From Xanthobacteraceae bacterium (GTDB lineage Bacteria; Pseudomonadota; Alphaproteobacteria; Rhizobiales; Xanthobacteraceae), in assembly GCA_019454205.1 (NCBI GenBank), contig CP075369.1, positions 744,001 through 808,000 of the forward strand: DNA of 64,000 bases. Direction: 5' to 3'. Under the pieces are notes generated by a model. It was not told where the DNA came from. It saw nothing but the letters and a program-made list of their open reading frames with translations, and did no database searches. Below, in pieces: positions 42,108 through 51,110 of the stretch. A program made the translations under genes and the position numbers. Numbering within the stretch: the first letter of the stretch is position 1; every line of letters starts with the position of its first letter.

Positions 42108-42545
42108 ATGAAACGGCAGCCCAAGGCATCGCGGCAAACCAAGCCGTCGCGGAAAATTCAGGACGTGCTGCGCGAGCAGAATATCTCCGGGCAGAATCTC
42201 GGCGAATGTCCGGTGCGGCAGGTGCTCGACCAGATCGGCGACAAGTGGAGCACGCTGATGCTGCTCGCGCTTTCCGAGAAGGCGTACCGCTTCGGCGAAC
42301 TGCGCAGGCTCATCCCCGACATCTCGCAGCGGATGCTGACGCAAACCTTGCGCGATCTGCAACGCAACGGCCTCATCACCCGCACCGTGTTCCCCACGCA
42401 GCCGCCGAGCGTCGAATACCGGCTGACGCCGCTGGGCCATTCGCTGCTGGAGCCGGTCGGCGCACTCGTGCGTTGGGCGGAAACCCATTACGGCAGGATT
42501 GTCGCCGCGCGCGAGCACTTCGACAGGAAAGCAGACGCGGCGTAA
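42108..42545 (+). CDS. HxlR-family transcriptional regulator (YtfH/QorR-like)
   Basis: A 145-residue winged-helix regulator with the HxlR signature: CPVRQVLDQIGDKWSTLMLLALSEKAYRFGELRRLIPDISQRMLTQTLRDLQRNGLITR and PPSVEYRLTPLGHSLLEPV. One conserved Cys (residue 30 region, GECPVRQ) is the usual redox/quinone-sensing position in QorR/YodB-type members. A basic 25-residue N-terminal extension precedes the domain. It is divergent from the QorB-like gene that it probably represses. Confidence 0.9.
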   Translation: MKRQPKASRQTKPSRKIQDVLREQNISGQNLGECPVRQVLDQIGDKWSTLMLLALSEKAYRFGELRRLIPDISQRMLTQTLRDLQRNGLITRTVFPTQPPSVEYRLTPLGHSLLEPVGALVRWAETHYGRIVAAREHFDRKADAA

Positions 42546-42567
42546 GCCGTATCTGTACGGCTTACGC
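42540..42567. terminator. Long perfect hairpin between convergent genes
   Basis: GCGTAAGCCGTA (42540-42551) and TACGGCTTACGC (42556-42567) form a perfect twelve-base stem with a TCTG loop. The stem includes the regulator's stop codon, and the opposite gene ends 11 bases beyond. There is no T-tract, so it is a possible bidirectional terminator or transcript-stabilising hairpin. Confidence 0.45.
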
Positions 42568-42578
42568 GCCGCTCACGA

Positions 42579-43193
42579 TCAACGCGCCGCGGAGAGACGC
42601 AACACTTCCTGCACCGCTTCGTCTTTCTCCATGTTCGCGAACAGGCGGCTGATGTTCGGATAGTCGCGCCACGTTTTCGGCAGCCGTGCGGTCCAGCGCG
42701 CCATGATGAATGCATAGGGATCGGCCAGCGTACGGCGGTTGCGGTAAACGTGCTCGCCGTTTCCGATCATGCCTTCGAGGTGGTCCATCACGCGGGCGAT
42801 GCGGGCGTGCGATGCGGTGCGGACATCGTCGAGCGCAGTCTGCTCCTTGCTGACGGTGTAGCGCTGCGGCGAAAAGAACGGCCAGAACGCCGGATGGAAG
42901 TCGCCGGTCAGGAAAGCCATGGTCTCGTTGAATTCGAAACGGCCGTTGATGTCGTCGTCGGCGCCGAGCCTCGCGTCGGGATAGCGCTCGATGATGTAAT
43001 GCATGATGGCATCCACCTGCGTCATCGCACGTGCTCCGCCGATGTCGAGTGCCGGTACCATCGCGAGCGGGTTCACGCGCTTGAACTCAGCCGATGCATA
43101 GTCGGCCTTAACGGCCTCGAATTCCGCTCCCGCCCATTTCAGCGCGATCCAGCAGGCGAGGGCGCATGTTCCGGGCGCGTAATACAATTTCAT
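42579..43193 (-). CDS. Glutathione S-transferase family protein
   Basis: A 204-residue beta-class-like GST: KLYYAPGTCALACWIALKWAG with the catalytic Cys of bacterial GSTs (Cys10 region), EFEAVKADYASAEFKRVNPLAMVPALDI (cis-Pro loop), then the all-helical domain. ATG 43193 follows GGAG at eight bases; upstream in-frame ATGs lack a site. It conjugates glutathione to electrophiles. Convergent with the HxlR regulator and near the QorB-like gene, so electrophile detoxification fits the neighbourhood. Confidence 0.88.
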   Translation of the reverse strand: MKLYYAPGTCALACWIALKWAGAEFEAVKADYASAEFKRVNPLAMVPALDIGGARAMTQVDAIMHYIIERYPDARLGADDDINGRFEFNETMAFLTGDFHPAFWPFFSPQRYTVSKEQTALDDVRTASHARIARVMDHLEGMIGNGEHVYRNRRTLADPYAFIMARWTARLPKTWRDYPNISRLFANMEKDEAVQEVLRLSAAR

Positions 43194-43320
43194 TCTTCCG
43201 GTCTCCTTTTTCGGTGAGATCGACTTGAACACGAATGTCCTGCGGCCGGAATACGAGAGGAGAACGCCGGAATAACGGCGCCCCTTGCTGCGCAGCGCGT
43301 TATGGGCCATTGGCTTGCCC

Positions 43321-44334
43321 ATGACGAAGACCAGCCCCGATCTGGCGAACGCGATGCGTTTTTCCGTTGCGCCGATGATGGAATGGACCGACCGGCATTG
43401 CCGGTTCTTCCATCGGCTGCTGTCGCGCCGCGCGCGGCTCTATACGGAGATGATCACGACCGGCGCGGTGCTGCACGGAGACCGCGAGCGGCTGCTCGGC
43501 TTCGATGCGCAGGAACATCCGGTCGCGATCCAGCTTGGGGGGTCCGATGCGAAGGATATCGCGGCCAGCGCGAAGATCGCGGAAGATTTCGGCTACGACG
43601 AAGTGAACCTCAATTGCGGCTGTCCTTCGGACCGCGTGAAAAGCGGCTTCTTCGGCGCTTGCCTGATGGCGGAGCCTCGGCGCGTCGCCGACGGCGTTGC
43701 GGCGATGAAGGCCGCGGTGAAAATTCCCGTCACCGTGAAATGCCGTATCGGCATCGACGATCAGGACGAGGAAGAAGCGCTCGACGGCTTTGCCGATGCG
43801 ATGGTCGCGGCGGGCGCGGATGCCCTCATCGTCCATGCGCGCAAGGCGTGGTTGCAGGGGCTAAGCCCGCGCGAGAACCGCGACGTGCCGCCGCTGAATT
43901 ACGACCGTGTGTTTCGCCTGAAGAAAAGACTGGGCAACTATCCCGTCATCCTCAATGGCGGCATCGCTTCTCTCGTAGATGCGAAAGATCATCTTCCCCA
44001 TGTCGACGGCGTGATGCTCGGCCGCGCCGCCTATGACGCGCCGGAGCTATTGCTCGGCGTCGATCCCGCGTTCTTCGGCGAGCCTGCGCCGGTCGCGAAT
44101 ATCGGGGAGGCGTTCGAGAAGCTCGTCCCTTATATCGAGCGCGAACTGGCAAACGGCGTACGCCTGCACGACATCACGAAGCATCTGCTCGGTGCGTTCC
44201 GCGGCAAGCCCGGCGCACGGCTTTACCGCCGTCACCTCGCGACCGAAGCGGTGAAGCCCGGCGCAAATGCATGGGTACTGCGCGAGGCGCTGGCTTTCAT
44301 TTCATCGGAAATCCCGGCACAAAGCGCCGCATGA
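43321..44334 (+). CDS. dusA: tRNA-dihydrouridine(20/20a) synthase DusA
   Basis: A 337-residue FMN flavoprotein that reduces U20/U20a in tRNA D-loops. FSVAPMMEWTDRHCRFFHRLLSRRARLYTEMIT, QLGGSDAKDIAASAKIAEDFGYDEVNLNCGCPSDRV with the catalytic Cys and KCRIGIDDQDEEEALDGF are diagnostic of DusA. VILNGGI and GVMLGRAAYDAPELL give the FMN phosphate site. ATG 43321 is used; an in-frame TTG at 43285 would add 12 residues. The stop overlaps the TauE gene (ATGA). Confidence 0.93.
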   Translation: MTKTSPDLANAMRFSVAPMMEWTDRHCRFFHRLLSRRARLYTEMITTGAVLHGDRERLLGFDAQEHPVAIQLGGSDAKDIAASAKIAEDFGYDEVNLNCGCPSDRVKSGFFGACLMAEPRRVADGVAAMKAAVKIPVTVKCRIGIDDQDEEEALDGFADAMVAAGADALIVHARKAWLQGLSPRENRDVPPLNYDRVFRLKKRLGNYPVILNGGIASLVDAKDHLPHVDGVMLGRAAYDAPELLLGVDPAFFGEPAPVANIGEAFEKLVPYIERELANGVRLHDITKHLLGAFRGKPGARLYRRHLATEAVKPGANAWVLREALAFISSEIPAQSAA

Positions 44335-45173
44335 CAATCCTTGGAATACCCGCGGGCGAACTCGCGGTTCTGGTCGGCGCGATCCTCATTGCCGGTACGT
44401 TGACCGGCATCTTTGCCGGTCTTCTCGGCATCGGCGGCGCGGCCATCTCCGTTCCGGTCATGTATGAAGTGTTCAAGGCGCTCGGCGTCGCGGACGAAGT
44501 GCGCATGCAGCTTTGCGTCGGTACCGCGCTTGCGCTGATCGTGCCGACCTCGATCCGCTCCTACTTCGCGCATCGCGCCAAGGGCATGGTAGATGACGAG
44601 GTTCTGAAAATCTGGGCGCTGCCGATCATCGCCGGTGTCGTGATCGGATCGTTCATCGCCTACTTCGCGAGCGCGACGGTTTTCAAACTCATCTTCGTTG
44701 TCTTCGCGACGCTGATGGCGCTCAAGCTGTTCTTCGGCCGCGAAAGCTGGCGCATCGCCGACCTGTTGCCGGGCAAGGGCGTGACCGCCGCGGTCGGGCT
44801 TGCGATTGGCGTCGTCTCCGCCCTCATGGGAATTGGCGGTGGCGCTTACGCGGTATTGTTTCTGACGCTCTATGGCGTCTCGATCCATCGCGCGGTTTCG
44901 ACGTCCGCAGGCGTCGGCGTGCTGATCTCGATTCCCGGCGTGATCGGTTACATGATCGCGGGCTGGCCCCAGCAGGCGCTGATGCCGCCCCTGTCTATCG
45001 GTTATGTGTCGCTGCTCGCGGTCGCGGTGTTCGCGCCGATGAGTGTGCTTGCCGCACCCTATGGCGCGAGGATGGCCCATGCCTGGCCGCGGCGCAGGCT
45101 GGAAGTCGCGTTCGGCGTCTTTCTGATGGTCGTCGCGATCCGCTTCTTCGCGAGTCTGATGGGCTGGTTCTGA
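44331..45173 (+). CDS. TauE/SafE-family sulfite/anion exporter
   Basis: A 280-residue inner-membrane protein with about eight helices and the two repeated TauE motifs (FAGLLGIGGAAISVPVMYE and SALMGIGGGAYAVLFLTLYG). The family exports sulfite, sulfoacetate or related anions. It starts at an ATGA overlap with dusA, so the two are cotranscribed although functionally unrelated. Substrate not predictable from sequence. Confidence 0.88.
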   Translation: MTILGIPAGELAVLVGAILIAGTLTGIFAGLLGIGGAAISVPVMYEVFKALGVADEVRMQLCVGTALALIVPTSIRSYFAHRAKGMVDDEVLKIWALPIIAGVVIGSFIAYFASATVFKLIFVVFATLMALKLFFGRESWRIADLLPGKGVTAAVGLAIGVVSALMGIGGGAYAVLFLTLYGVSIHRAVSTSAGVGVLISIPGVIGYMIAGWPQQALMPPLSIGYVSLLAVAVFAPMSVLAAPYGARMAHAWPRRRLEVAFGVFLMVVAIRFFASLMGWF

Positions 45174-45179
45174 CCGCCG

Positions 45180-45908
45180 TCAGCGGCGGCCGTTCAGCAC
45201 CAGCTGCTGTCCGCGCACCTCGAAAGATTCCAGCCGCATCAGGAAGCTCATGCCGAGCAGGCTGGTGCGCAATTGGCCCGGCCGTGCGATCAGCGCGGGC
45301 ACGCGGCGCTCGATGATGTTGCCGATGCGGATTTCGTCGAGCACGACGGCGGCTGCGAAGCTGCGGCCTTTCGCGGTGTCGATGGTGACGTCGTATTTCA
45401 GGAGATCGACCGGCAGTCCGGCGGCGCGCGCGGCTTCCACCGTCAGCACCACGCTGGAAGCGCCCGTATCAACCAGCATCTTGACCGGCGCGTTGTTGAT
45501 ATTCACGCGCACGTTGAACTCGCCGTTGGTGTCGCGTTCGACCCGGATCATACGGTTGATCGACCCGGTGACGATCTCGCGCGCGATCGGATCCTGCGCC
45601 GAGAAAACACTATCGAAAGCGCGGCCAAGATCGGCACGATAGACGTACATCAAAGCGAAAAAACCGATGATGGCGATCCAGAGCGCGGCGGTGCGTGCAA
45701 GCGAGCGCAGGCTCTCCTGAAATCCGCCATAGAACATTCCGTAAGCCCCGCCGCCCACCAGCGCCAGCAGCGCCAGCAGATAGACGAGGCTCGCGAACGA
45801 ATTGGCATCGAGCGAGGCTACGCTGCCTTCGTCATGGCGATAGATGAGCACGCCGACGGCGGCACATAGCCCAAGAATAACAAGCCAGAGCAATTTTTCC
45901 GAACGCAA
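45180..45908 (-). CDS. Retropepsin-like membrane aspartic protease (TIGR02281 family)
   Basis: From TTG 45908, preceded by GTGAGG at five bases, 242 residues give three membrane helices (about 5-22, 37-55, 68-86) and a periplasmic domain. The catalytic motif is MLVDTGASSVVLT, flanked by GEFNVRVNINNAPVK and RTSLLGMSFLMRLESFEV, typical of clan AA single-domain aspartic proteases that work as dimers. Substrates are unknown. It lies eight bases after the CobS-like gene, and I recall this pairing near cobS in rhizobia. Confidence 0.85.
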   Translation of the reverse strand: MRSEKLLWLVILGLCAAVGVLIYRHDEGSVASLDANSFASLVYLLALLALVGGGAYGMFYGGFQESLRSLARTAALWIAIIGFFALMYVYRADLGRAFDSVFSAQDPIAREIVTGSINRMIRVERDTNGEFNVRVNINNAPVKMLVDTGASSVVLTVEAARAAGLPVDLLKYDVTIDTAKGRSFAAAVVLDEIRIGNIIERRVPALIARPGQLRTSLLGMSFLMRLESFEVRGQQLVLNGRR

Positions 45909-45915
45909 GACGGCC

Positions 45916-46644
45916 TCACGAACTGCGCAGCAGCGCGAGCACGAAAACCAGCACGGCGATTTCCGCCGCCTTTCCGGCAAGCGCCGAAAAATCCGGCACG
46001 TCGCTTTCGCTTTGCTTGCGCGCTACCGCGGCGACAATGGTGAAGGCCGCGAGCGCCGCGATCAGCGCGGCAGCGGTCGGGCCGATGCGATAGGCAGGCA
46101 GCAGCAGTACGATTGCCAGCACGACTGCGCCGATCAGCAGGCCTTGCAGCGGGCCGCCTTTCTCGCCGGCGAACGCTTCGCCCGGCTCGATGATGTTGCG
46201 GGCGGGCTGGGTCGAGCGGAAAGCCACCGTCACGGTCAAGCCGAGCATTACCGCGGTGATCACCGCGAGCGCGGCACTCGGTGCGTGATAAACAATGAGG
46301 CCATCAAGCGCGGCGGTCTCGAACAGCAGCAACACGATCAGCAGCGCATTGCCGCCGCCGGCGAACGAGAGCTTGTCCCCCGCGCGCACCATGCCGCCTT
46401 CCTTCTTCATGCCGCCCGCAATCGCGAGCGCAGCGACGGTGCCAGCAGCAATCGCGAGCGAAGGCAGCCACAAGAGCCAGCAAAGCAGGAGCGCCAGCGC
46501 GCCGCAAAGACCGAGGATGGCGCCTGCGACGGAAGCCGCAGCGGGGTTCGGCATGGCTGGGTTTTCTTCCGTTTCCGGCGCGGGGACGGGAAGCGCGGTT
46601 TCGTTGCGCAGCCAAGCGAGAAGATCGTTGAGTGTCGGTATCAT
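45916..46644 (-). CDS. Degenerate CobS-like polytopic membrane protein
   Basis: A 242-residue protein with six or more helices. Its overall pattern follows CobS (adenosylcobinamide-GDP ribazoletransferase): an N-terminal LLAWLRNETALPVP, a GAILGLCGALALLLCWLLWLP helix, then a Gly-rich loop, and a C-terminal GPLQGLLIGAVVLAIVLL...AAVARKQ...LAGKAAEIAVLV. The CobS acidic motif (GxLHxDGLADxADGxGG type) is replaced by AIAGGMKKEGGMVRAGDKLSFAGGG, lacking most of its Asp residues. It is therefore probably inactive or repurposed. ATG 46644 is chosen; a GTG at 46683 is possible. The CobS relationship is inference by pattern. Confidence 0.5.
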   Translation of the reverse strand: MIPTLNDLLAWLRNETALPVPAPETEENPAMPNPAAASVAGAILGLCGALALLLCWLLWLPSLAIAAGTVAALAIAGGMKKEGGMVRAGDKLSFAGGGNALLIVLLLFETAALDGLIVYHAPSAALAVITAVMLGLTVTVAFRSTQPARNIIEPGEAFAGEKGGPLQGLLIGAVVLAIVLLLPAYRIGPTAAALIAALAAFTIVAAVARKQSESDVPDFSALAGKAAEIAVLVFVLALLRSS

Positions 46645-46689
46645 GCCGGTGCGGACTCCGCCCTCGTTTCCGGAATCGGGCACGGACTA

Positions 46690-48249
46690 TTATGCCCGCG
46701 AGGCGGCGGCCGTGCGAGCGGGCTTTTGCTCGTATTTCGGCTGCAACGGTGCCTCGTCGGTGACCGGAGCCAGCGCGGCCATGACACGCTCGGCAGGGAA
46801 GGTGACGAGCACTTCGGTGCCTTCGCGCAGCTTCGAACGCAGCGTGAAAGTACCGCCGTGAAGATCGACCAGACCCTTCACGATAGGCAGGCCGAGGCCA
46901 GCGCCCTGTTCGGCGCTCTTGATGGCGTTGGAACCCTGGCCGAACGAAGCCAGCACCACTGGGATTTCTTCTTCCGGAATACCGGGTCCGGTATCGCGCA
47001 CGCTGATGTATTGGCCACCGGACGCAGTCCAGCCGACCTTGACGAAAACTTCGCCGCCCTGCGGCGTGAACTTGATCGCGTTCGAGAGCAGGTTGAGGCA
47101 GATCTGGCGCAGCGCGCGTTCGTCGGCCCAGAGCTTGGGCAGGTCCGGCTCGTACAATGCGTGGATGGTGATGCCGCGAACACCCGCGCGCATCTTGGTC
47201 ATGTGGTGGCAGTCTTCCGCGATGAAGACCACGTTCACCGGCTCTTCGTTCAGTTCGTAGCGCCCCGCCTCGATGCGCGAGAGGTCGAGGATTTCGTTGA
47301 TGAGGTTCAGGAGATGCCCGCCGGAGTCGTGGATGTCGGCGGCATATTCCTTGTAGGCGGGCACCGAATGGGCGCCGAGCACTTCGTCCTTCATCACTTC
47401 CGAGAAGCCGAGGATCGCGTTCAGCGGCGTCCGCAATTCGTGAGACATCTGCGCGAGGAAGCGAGACTTCGCGAGGTTGGCGGCTTCGGCGCGGCGGGCG
47501 GCCTCGTCCGATTTCGCCTTCGACTGTTCGAGTTCGCCGATCAGCGTGTCGAGCTGCGCGCGCGCTTCCAACGCGGAAACGGCCGCGATGTGCAGGCGGC
47601 CCGCGACCATCACGAAATAGGCTTCCGCGCCGATGGTCAGAATGGCGAGCACCACATCCTGCGGCGTACCGCGCAGGAGGTAATGCAGCGTCACCACGCC
47701 CGCGACGGGCAGGGTGGCGGCATAGACCGCGCTCGGGATGCTCGCCGCGAGCATCGAGAACACCGCGACGACCAACAACATTGCGAATAGCGAGAAGTCG
47801 CCGGAACCCTGCGCGCCAAGACCAACCAGCACGTTAACGATCAAGACCCACGACACACCGAAGATCAGGTCGAACATCGTGAACAGGATGCGGTAGCGCT
47901 GCATCAGCGCCGGATCGGCGGGCGAGTCGAGGAAGCGGCGGCACGCAGCAACGTTCAGCGAGTGGATGGTCAGCGCGATCATCGTCCAGATGACGGCGCC
48001 GAGACCGCCAGTCCATAGCGACGAGGCGATGCCGACCAGCGAGATCAACATAAAGAGTGCGAGCGACGCGCCAATGCGGTGCTCGGCGTAAAGGCGCAGC
48101 AGTTCGTAGTCGAAGGCCGGTTTTACGCCTGAGGTCGAGGTGAGGACGTCGCGCGCATCGCGAACGCTGCGGTTCAGCCGCAGCCGCCGCTCATGTGCGG
48201 CCCGTGCGGCATCGGCCGCCTGTTCGTCCCCGCGGGCGTTATACGCCAT
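46690..48249 (-). CDS. Membrane sensor histidine kinase of the PleC/DivJ family
   Basis: A 519-residue kinase with an N-terminal membrane domain of about six helices (residues 58-225), a coiled coil, HisKA motif KSRFLAQMSHELRTPLNAILGFSEVMKDE (His270) and the ATPase motifs NLLSNAIKFTPQGG, DTGPGI and GAGLGLPIV. The segment YKEYAADIHDSGGHLLNLINEIL is of the kind found in DivK-acting kinases (PleC, DivJ, PdhS). The poly-helix sensor resembles DivJ. ATG 48249 was chosen by content, as no good ribosome site is visible. Partner regulator is not local. Confidence 0.8.
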   Translation of the reverse strand: MAYNARGDEQAADAARAAHERRLRLNRSVRDARDVLTSTSGVKPAFDYELLRLYAEHRIGASLALFMLISLVGIASSLWTGGLGAVIWTMIALTIHSLNVAACRRFLDSPADPALMQRYRILFTMFDLIFGVSWVLIVNVLVGLGAQGSGDFSLFAMLLVVAVFSMLAASIPSAVYAATLPVAGVVTLHYLLRGTPQDVVLAILTIGAEAYFVMVAGRLHIAAVSALEARAQLDTLIGELEQSKAKSDEAARRAEAANLAKSRFLAQMSHELRTPLNAILGFSEVMKDEVLGAHSVPAYKEYAADIHDSGGHLLNLINEILDLSRIEAGRYELNEEPVNVVFIAEDCHHMTKMRAGVRGITIHALYEPDLPKLWADERALRQICLNLLSNAIKFTPQGGEVFVKVGWTASGGQYISVRDTGPGIPEEEIPVVLASFGQGSNAIKSAEQGAGLGLPIVKGLVDLHGGTFTLRSKLREGTEVLVTFPAERVMAALAPVTDEAPLQPKYEQKPARTAAASRA

Positions 48250-48496
48250 GTCTACGCAATACCGTTCCAGAGAAGCCCGCCGCCGCGGCACCACGAGGAT
48301 GTAGCGCGCGTGCTGGTCAACGAAACCTGCGATTGCCCGAAGTCCCGCAAACCTGCGCGCTCACCATCGCGCGCGGGTGGTTAATGTGGGGCTGATGCAC
48401 ATGGTTAACGAAAAGTAAATTGCGGATCACCCATACTTTCCTAGCGCTTGAACGGTTCCTGTCCGCGTGTTCCACTTTTCGAGGGAGGCCGACCGC

Positions 48497-49108
48497 ATGA
48501 AATTGTATGACATGAGCCGCGCGCCCAATCCGCGCCGCGTTCGTATCTTTCTGGCCGAAAAAGGCATCGACGTACCAAAGCAGGAGGTCGATCTCGGCGG
48601 CCTCGAACAGTTCGGAGAGGCGTTCACCGCCAAGAACCCGATGCAGCGCGTGCCGGTGCTGGAACTGGACGACGGAACATTCATCTCCGAGTCGGTCGCG
48701 ATCTGTCTTTACTTCGAGAAGCTCCATCCCGAACCGAACCTGTTCGGCAAGGATGCACTGGAAAGCGCGCTGGTGGAGATGTGGAACCGGCGGCTGGAAC
48801 TGCATTTCTACGGACCGGTGTCCCAATCCTTCCGGCACGGCAGCCCGGCAATGGCGCAACGCGAAAAACCGCAGGTACCGGACTGGGCTACCGCGTGCAG
48901 GGACAAGGCGGCGGACTTCGTCGGTTTCCTCGATTCCGAATTGGGAAAACGCGAATACGTCGCAGGCAACCGCTTCACCGTTGCCGACATCACCGCGCTC
49001 TGCACGGTTGATTTCATGCGGGTCATCAAACTTTCCATCACGCCAGAGATGAAGAACCTCGCGCGCTGGCACGCCTCCGTTTCCTCGCGTCCCAGCGCGA
49101 AAGCGTAA
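48497..49108 (+). CDS. Glutathione S-transferase family protein
   Basis: A 203-residue GST: KLYDMSRAPNPRRVRIFLAEKGIDVPKQEVDLGG, NPMQRVPVLELDDGTFISESVAICLYFEKLHP (glutathione-binding Glu-Ser) and the C-terminal N-capping box FTVADITALCTVDF. ATG 48497 has GGAGG eight bases upstream. It belongs to a different subgroup from the GST at 42.6 kb. It is five bases upstream of the enoyl-CoA hydratase gene and is probably cotranscribed with it. Confidence 0.9.
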   Translation: MKLYDMSRAPNPRRVRIFLAEKGIDVPKQEVDLGGLEQFGEAFTAKNPMQRVPVLELDDGTFISESVAICLYFEKLHPEPNLFGKDALESALVEMWNRRLELHFYGPVSQSFRHGSPAMAQREKPQVPDWATACRDKAADFVGFLDSELGKREYVAGNRFTVADITALCTVDFMRVIKLSITPEMKNLARWHASVSSRPSAKA

Positions 49109-49113
49109 GCCGC

Positions 49114-49908
49114 ATGAGCGCGAAATACGAAAACATCCGGTTTGAAGTCGCGGGTTCGGTCGCAACGCTCGCGCTTGCACGCCCGGACCGGCTGAACGCC
49201 ATCAATGCCGGGATGCATCCGGAAATCCGCGATGCGCTCGATCGTGTCGAGGCGGACGGTAATGTGCGCTGCCTCGTCCTCACCGGTGACGGCCGCGCAT
49301 TCTGCTCGGGACAGGATCTCACCGAGCGTAACGTGGACGACCCCTCGAAACTCGATGCCGGGGAAGCGCTCGGCAAGCACTACAATCCGCTGGTGTTGCG
49401 GCTGGCATCGTTTCCGGTGCCGACTATCGCCGCGGTGAACGGTCCCGCCGCCGGCGCGGGCGCGAACCTCGCGCTTGCCTGCGATATCATCCTGATGGCG
49501 CGCTCCGCGTATTTGCAGCAGGCCTTTGCGCGGATCGGATTGGTGCCGGACGCCGGCGGAACCTGGTTCCTGCCGCGACTCGTGGGCCTCAAGCGCGCGC
49601 TCGGCATGGCGCTGTTCGCCGACCGCATCCCGGCGGAAGACTGCGAGCGCATGGGCATGGCGTGGAAGGTTTTCGACGACGATATTTTCAGCGGCGAAGT
49701 CGCGAAGCACGCGGCCATCCTCGCCGCAGGCCCGACGCTGGCCTATCGCCTTGCCAAACAGGCGCTGATGGCGAGCGGCGGCAACGATCTGGCGGCGCAA
49801 CTCGAAATCGAGCGCGACGCGCAGCGTCAGGCCGGCCGCTCGGATGATTTCATGGAAGGCGTAAAGGCGTTCCGCGAGAAGCGGCTGCCCCGCTTCGAGG
49901 GCAAGTAA
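49114..49908 (+). CDS. paaG: Enoyl-CoA hydratase/isomerase, PaaG-like
   Basis: A 264-residue crotonase-fold protein. GRAFCSGQDLTERNVDDP (oxyanion-hole half with the catalytic Asp region), NGPAAGAGANLALACDIILMARSAYLQQAFARIGLVPDAGGTWFLPRLVG and the C-terminal DFMEGVKAFREKRLPRFEGK match PaaG, the 1,2-epoxyphenylacetyl-CoA isomerase. No other paa genes are present here, so the substrate may differ. It follows a GST gene with a five-base gap. Confidence 0.85.
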   Translation: MSAKYENIRFEVAGSVATLALARPDRLNAINAGMHPEIRDALDRVEADGNVRCLVLTGDGRAFCSGQDLTERNVDDPSKLDAGEALGKHYNPLVLRLASFPVPTIAAVNGPAAGAGANLALACDIILMARSAYLQQAFARIGLVPDAGGTWFLPRLVGLKRALGMALFADRIPAEDCERMGMAWKVFDDDIFSGEVAKHAAILAAGPTLAYRLAKQALMASGGNDLAAQLEIERDAQRQAGRSDDFMEGVKAFREKRLPRFEGK

Positions 49909-49973
49909 ACAAGAGCAAGTAGCCGCGAGACGGACCCGGCGGGAAATGCTATCTCCCGCGCGGGAGTACAAGA

Positions 49974-51104
49974 ATGACCGCAACGCCAGAACAAATCCGC
50001 GCCGAATTGATGCAAGTCAAGGGTCCTGACGGCAAGGACATCGTTTCGTCCGGCAAGCTTTCCGGCCTCGTCGTCACCAGCGGCAAGGTATTCGCATCGC
50101 TCACCGTCGACGCTTCCGAAGCGCAGGCTTGGGAAGGCGTACGCAAACGCGCAGAGGAAATCATCAAGGCTGTTCCGGGCGTCGCTTCCGTGCTGATCGC
50201 ACTGACTGCGGAACGTAAGGCCGGTTCCGCGCCCGCCGCGGCGCCGCAGCGCGGACCCGCGCCGCAAGGCGGTCCGCGTGGCGCGCATCAGGCGGTGCAG
50301 GGCGTGCCCGGCGTGAAGGCGATCATCGCGGTCGCTTCCGGCAAGGGCGGCGTCGGTAAATCCACCACAGCAGTCAATCTCGCGCTCGGCCTGCAATCGC
50401 TCGGATTGAAAGTCGGCATCCTCGACGCCGATATCTACGGTCCGTCAATGCCGCGGCTGCTCGCGCTGAAAGGCAAGCCGGAAATGGTCGGCGGCCGCAC
50501 GCTAAAGCCGATGGAGGCTTACGGCCTCAAGGTCATGTCGATCGGCTTCCTTGTCGATGAAGATACGCCGATGATCTGGCGCGGACCGATGGTGCAGTCC
50601 GCGATCACGCAGATGCTGCGCGAGGTGGATTGGGGGCCGCTCGACGTCATCGTCGTCGACATGCCTCCGGGCACCGGCGACGCGCAGCTCACGCTCGCGC
50701 AACAGGTGCCGCTGGCAGGCGCAGTGATTGTTTCGACGCCGCAGGATCTCGCACTGATCGACGCGCGCCGCGGCATTGCCATGTTCCGCCGCGTCGATGT
50801 ACCGGTGCTCGGCATTGTCGAGAACATGAGCTACTTCCTCTGCCCGAAGTGCGGCGAGCGTTCGGATATCTTCAGCCACGGCGGTGCACGGCACGAGGCC
50901 GACCGCTGGAATGTGCAGTTCCTCGGCGAGGTGCCGCTGGAGTTGCAAATCCGCGAAGCGTCGGATGCGGGCAAGCCCATTGTCGCCACACAGCCCGACA
51001 GCCCGCACGCGAAGATATACAAAGAGATCGCGGCCCGCGTGCGGGGTGCGCTCGAAGGCGGCGGCGCGAAGCGCGCAGCGCCGAAAATCGTAATCGAAAA
51101 CTGA
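49974..51104 (+). CDS. apbC: Mrp/ApbC-family iron-sulfur cluster carrier ATPase
   Basis: A 376-residue P-loop ATPase. The N-terminal MIP18-like domain (TPEQIRAELMQVKGPDGKDIVSSGKLSGL) is followed by an Ala/Pro/Gly linker, the deviant Walker A SGKGGVGKSTTAVNLAL near 122, Walker B VIVVDMPPGTGDAQLT, and the cluster-binding CxxC in FLCPKCGER near 288. It assembles and transfers Fe-S clusters in the cytoplasm. Length and motifs are normal. Confidence 0.93.
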   Translation: MTATPEQIRAELMQVKGPDGKDIVSSGKLSGLVVTSGKVFASLTVDASEAQAWEGVRKRAEEIIKAVPGVASVLIALTAERKAGSAPAAAPQRGPAPQGGPRGAHQAVQGVPGVKAIIAVASGKGGVGKSTTAVNLALGLQSLGLKVGILDADIYGPSMPRLLALKGKPEMVGGRTLKPMEAYGLKVMSIGFLVDEDTPMIWRGPMVQSAITQMLREVDWGPLDVIVVDMPPGTGDAQLTLAQQVPLAGAVIVSTPQDLALIDARRGIAMFRRVDVPVLGIVENMSYFLCPKCGERSDIFSHGGARHEADRWNVQFLGEVPLELQIREASDAGKPIVATQPDSPHAKIYKEIAARVRGALEGGGAKRAAPKIVIEN

Positions 51105-51110
51105 AGCGGT

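Noticed and set aside
45174..45195. GC-rich hairpin between the TauE-type and aspartic protease genes
   Set aside because: Short imperfect stem overlapping coding ends with no T-tract; not distinguishable from background GC symmetry.
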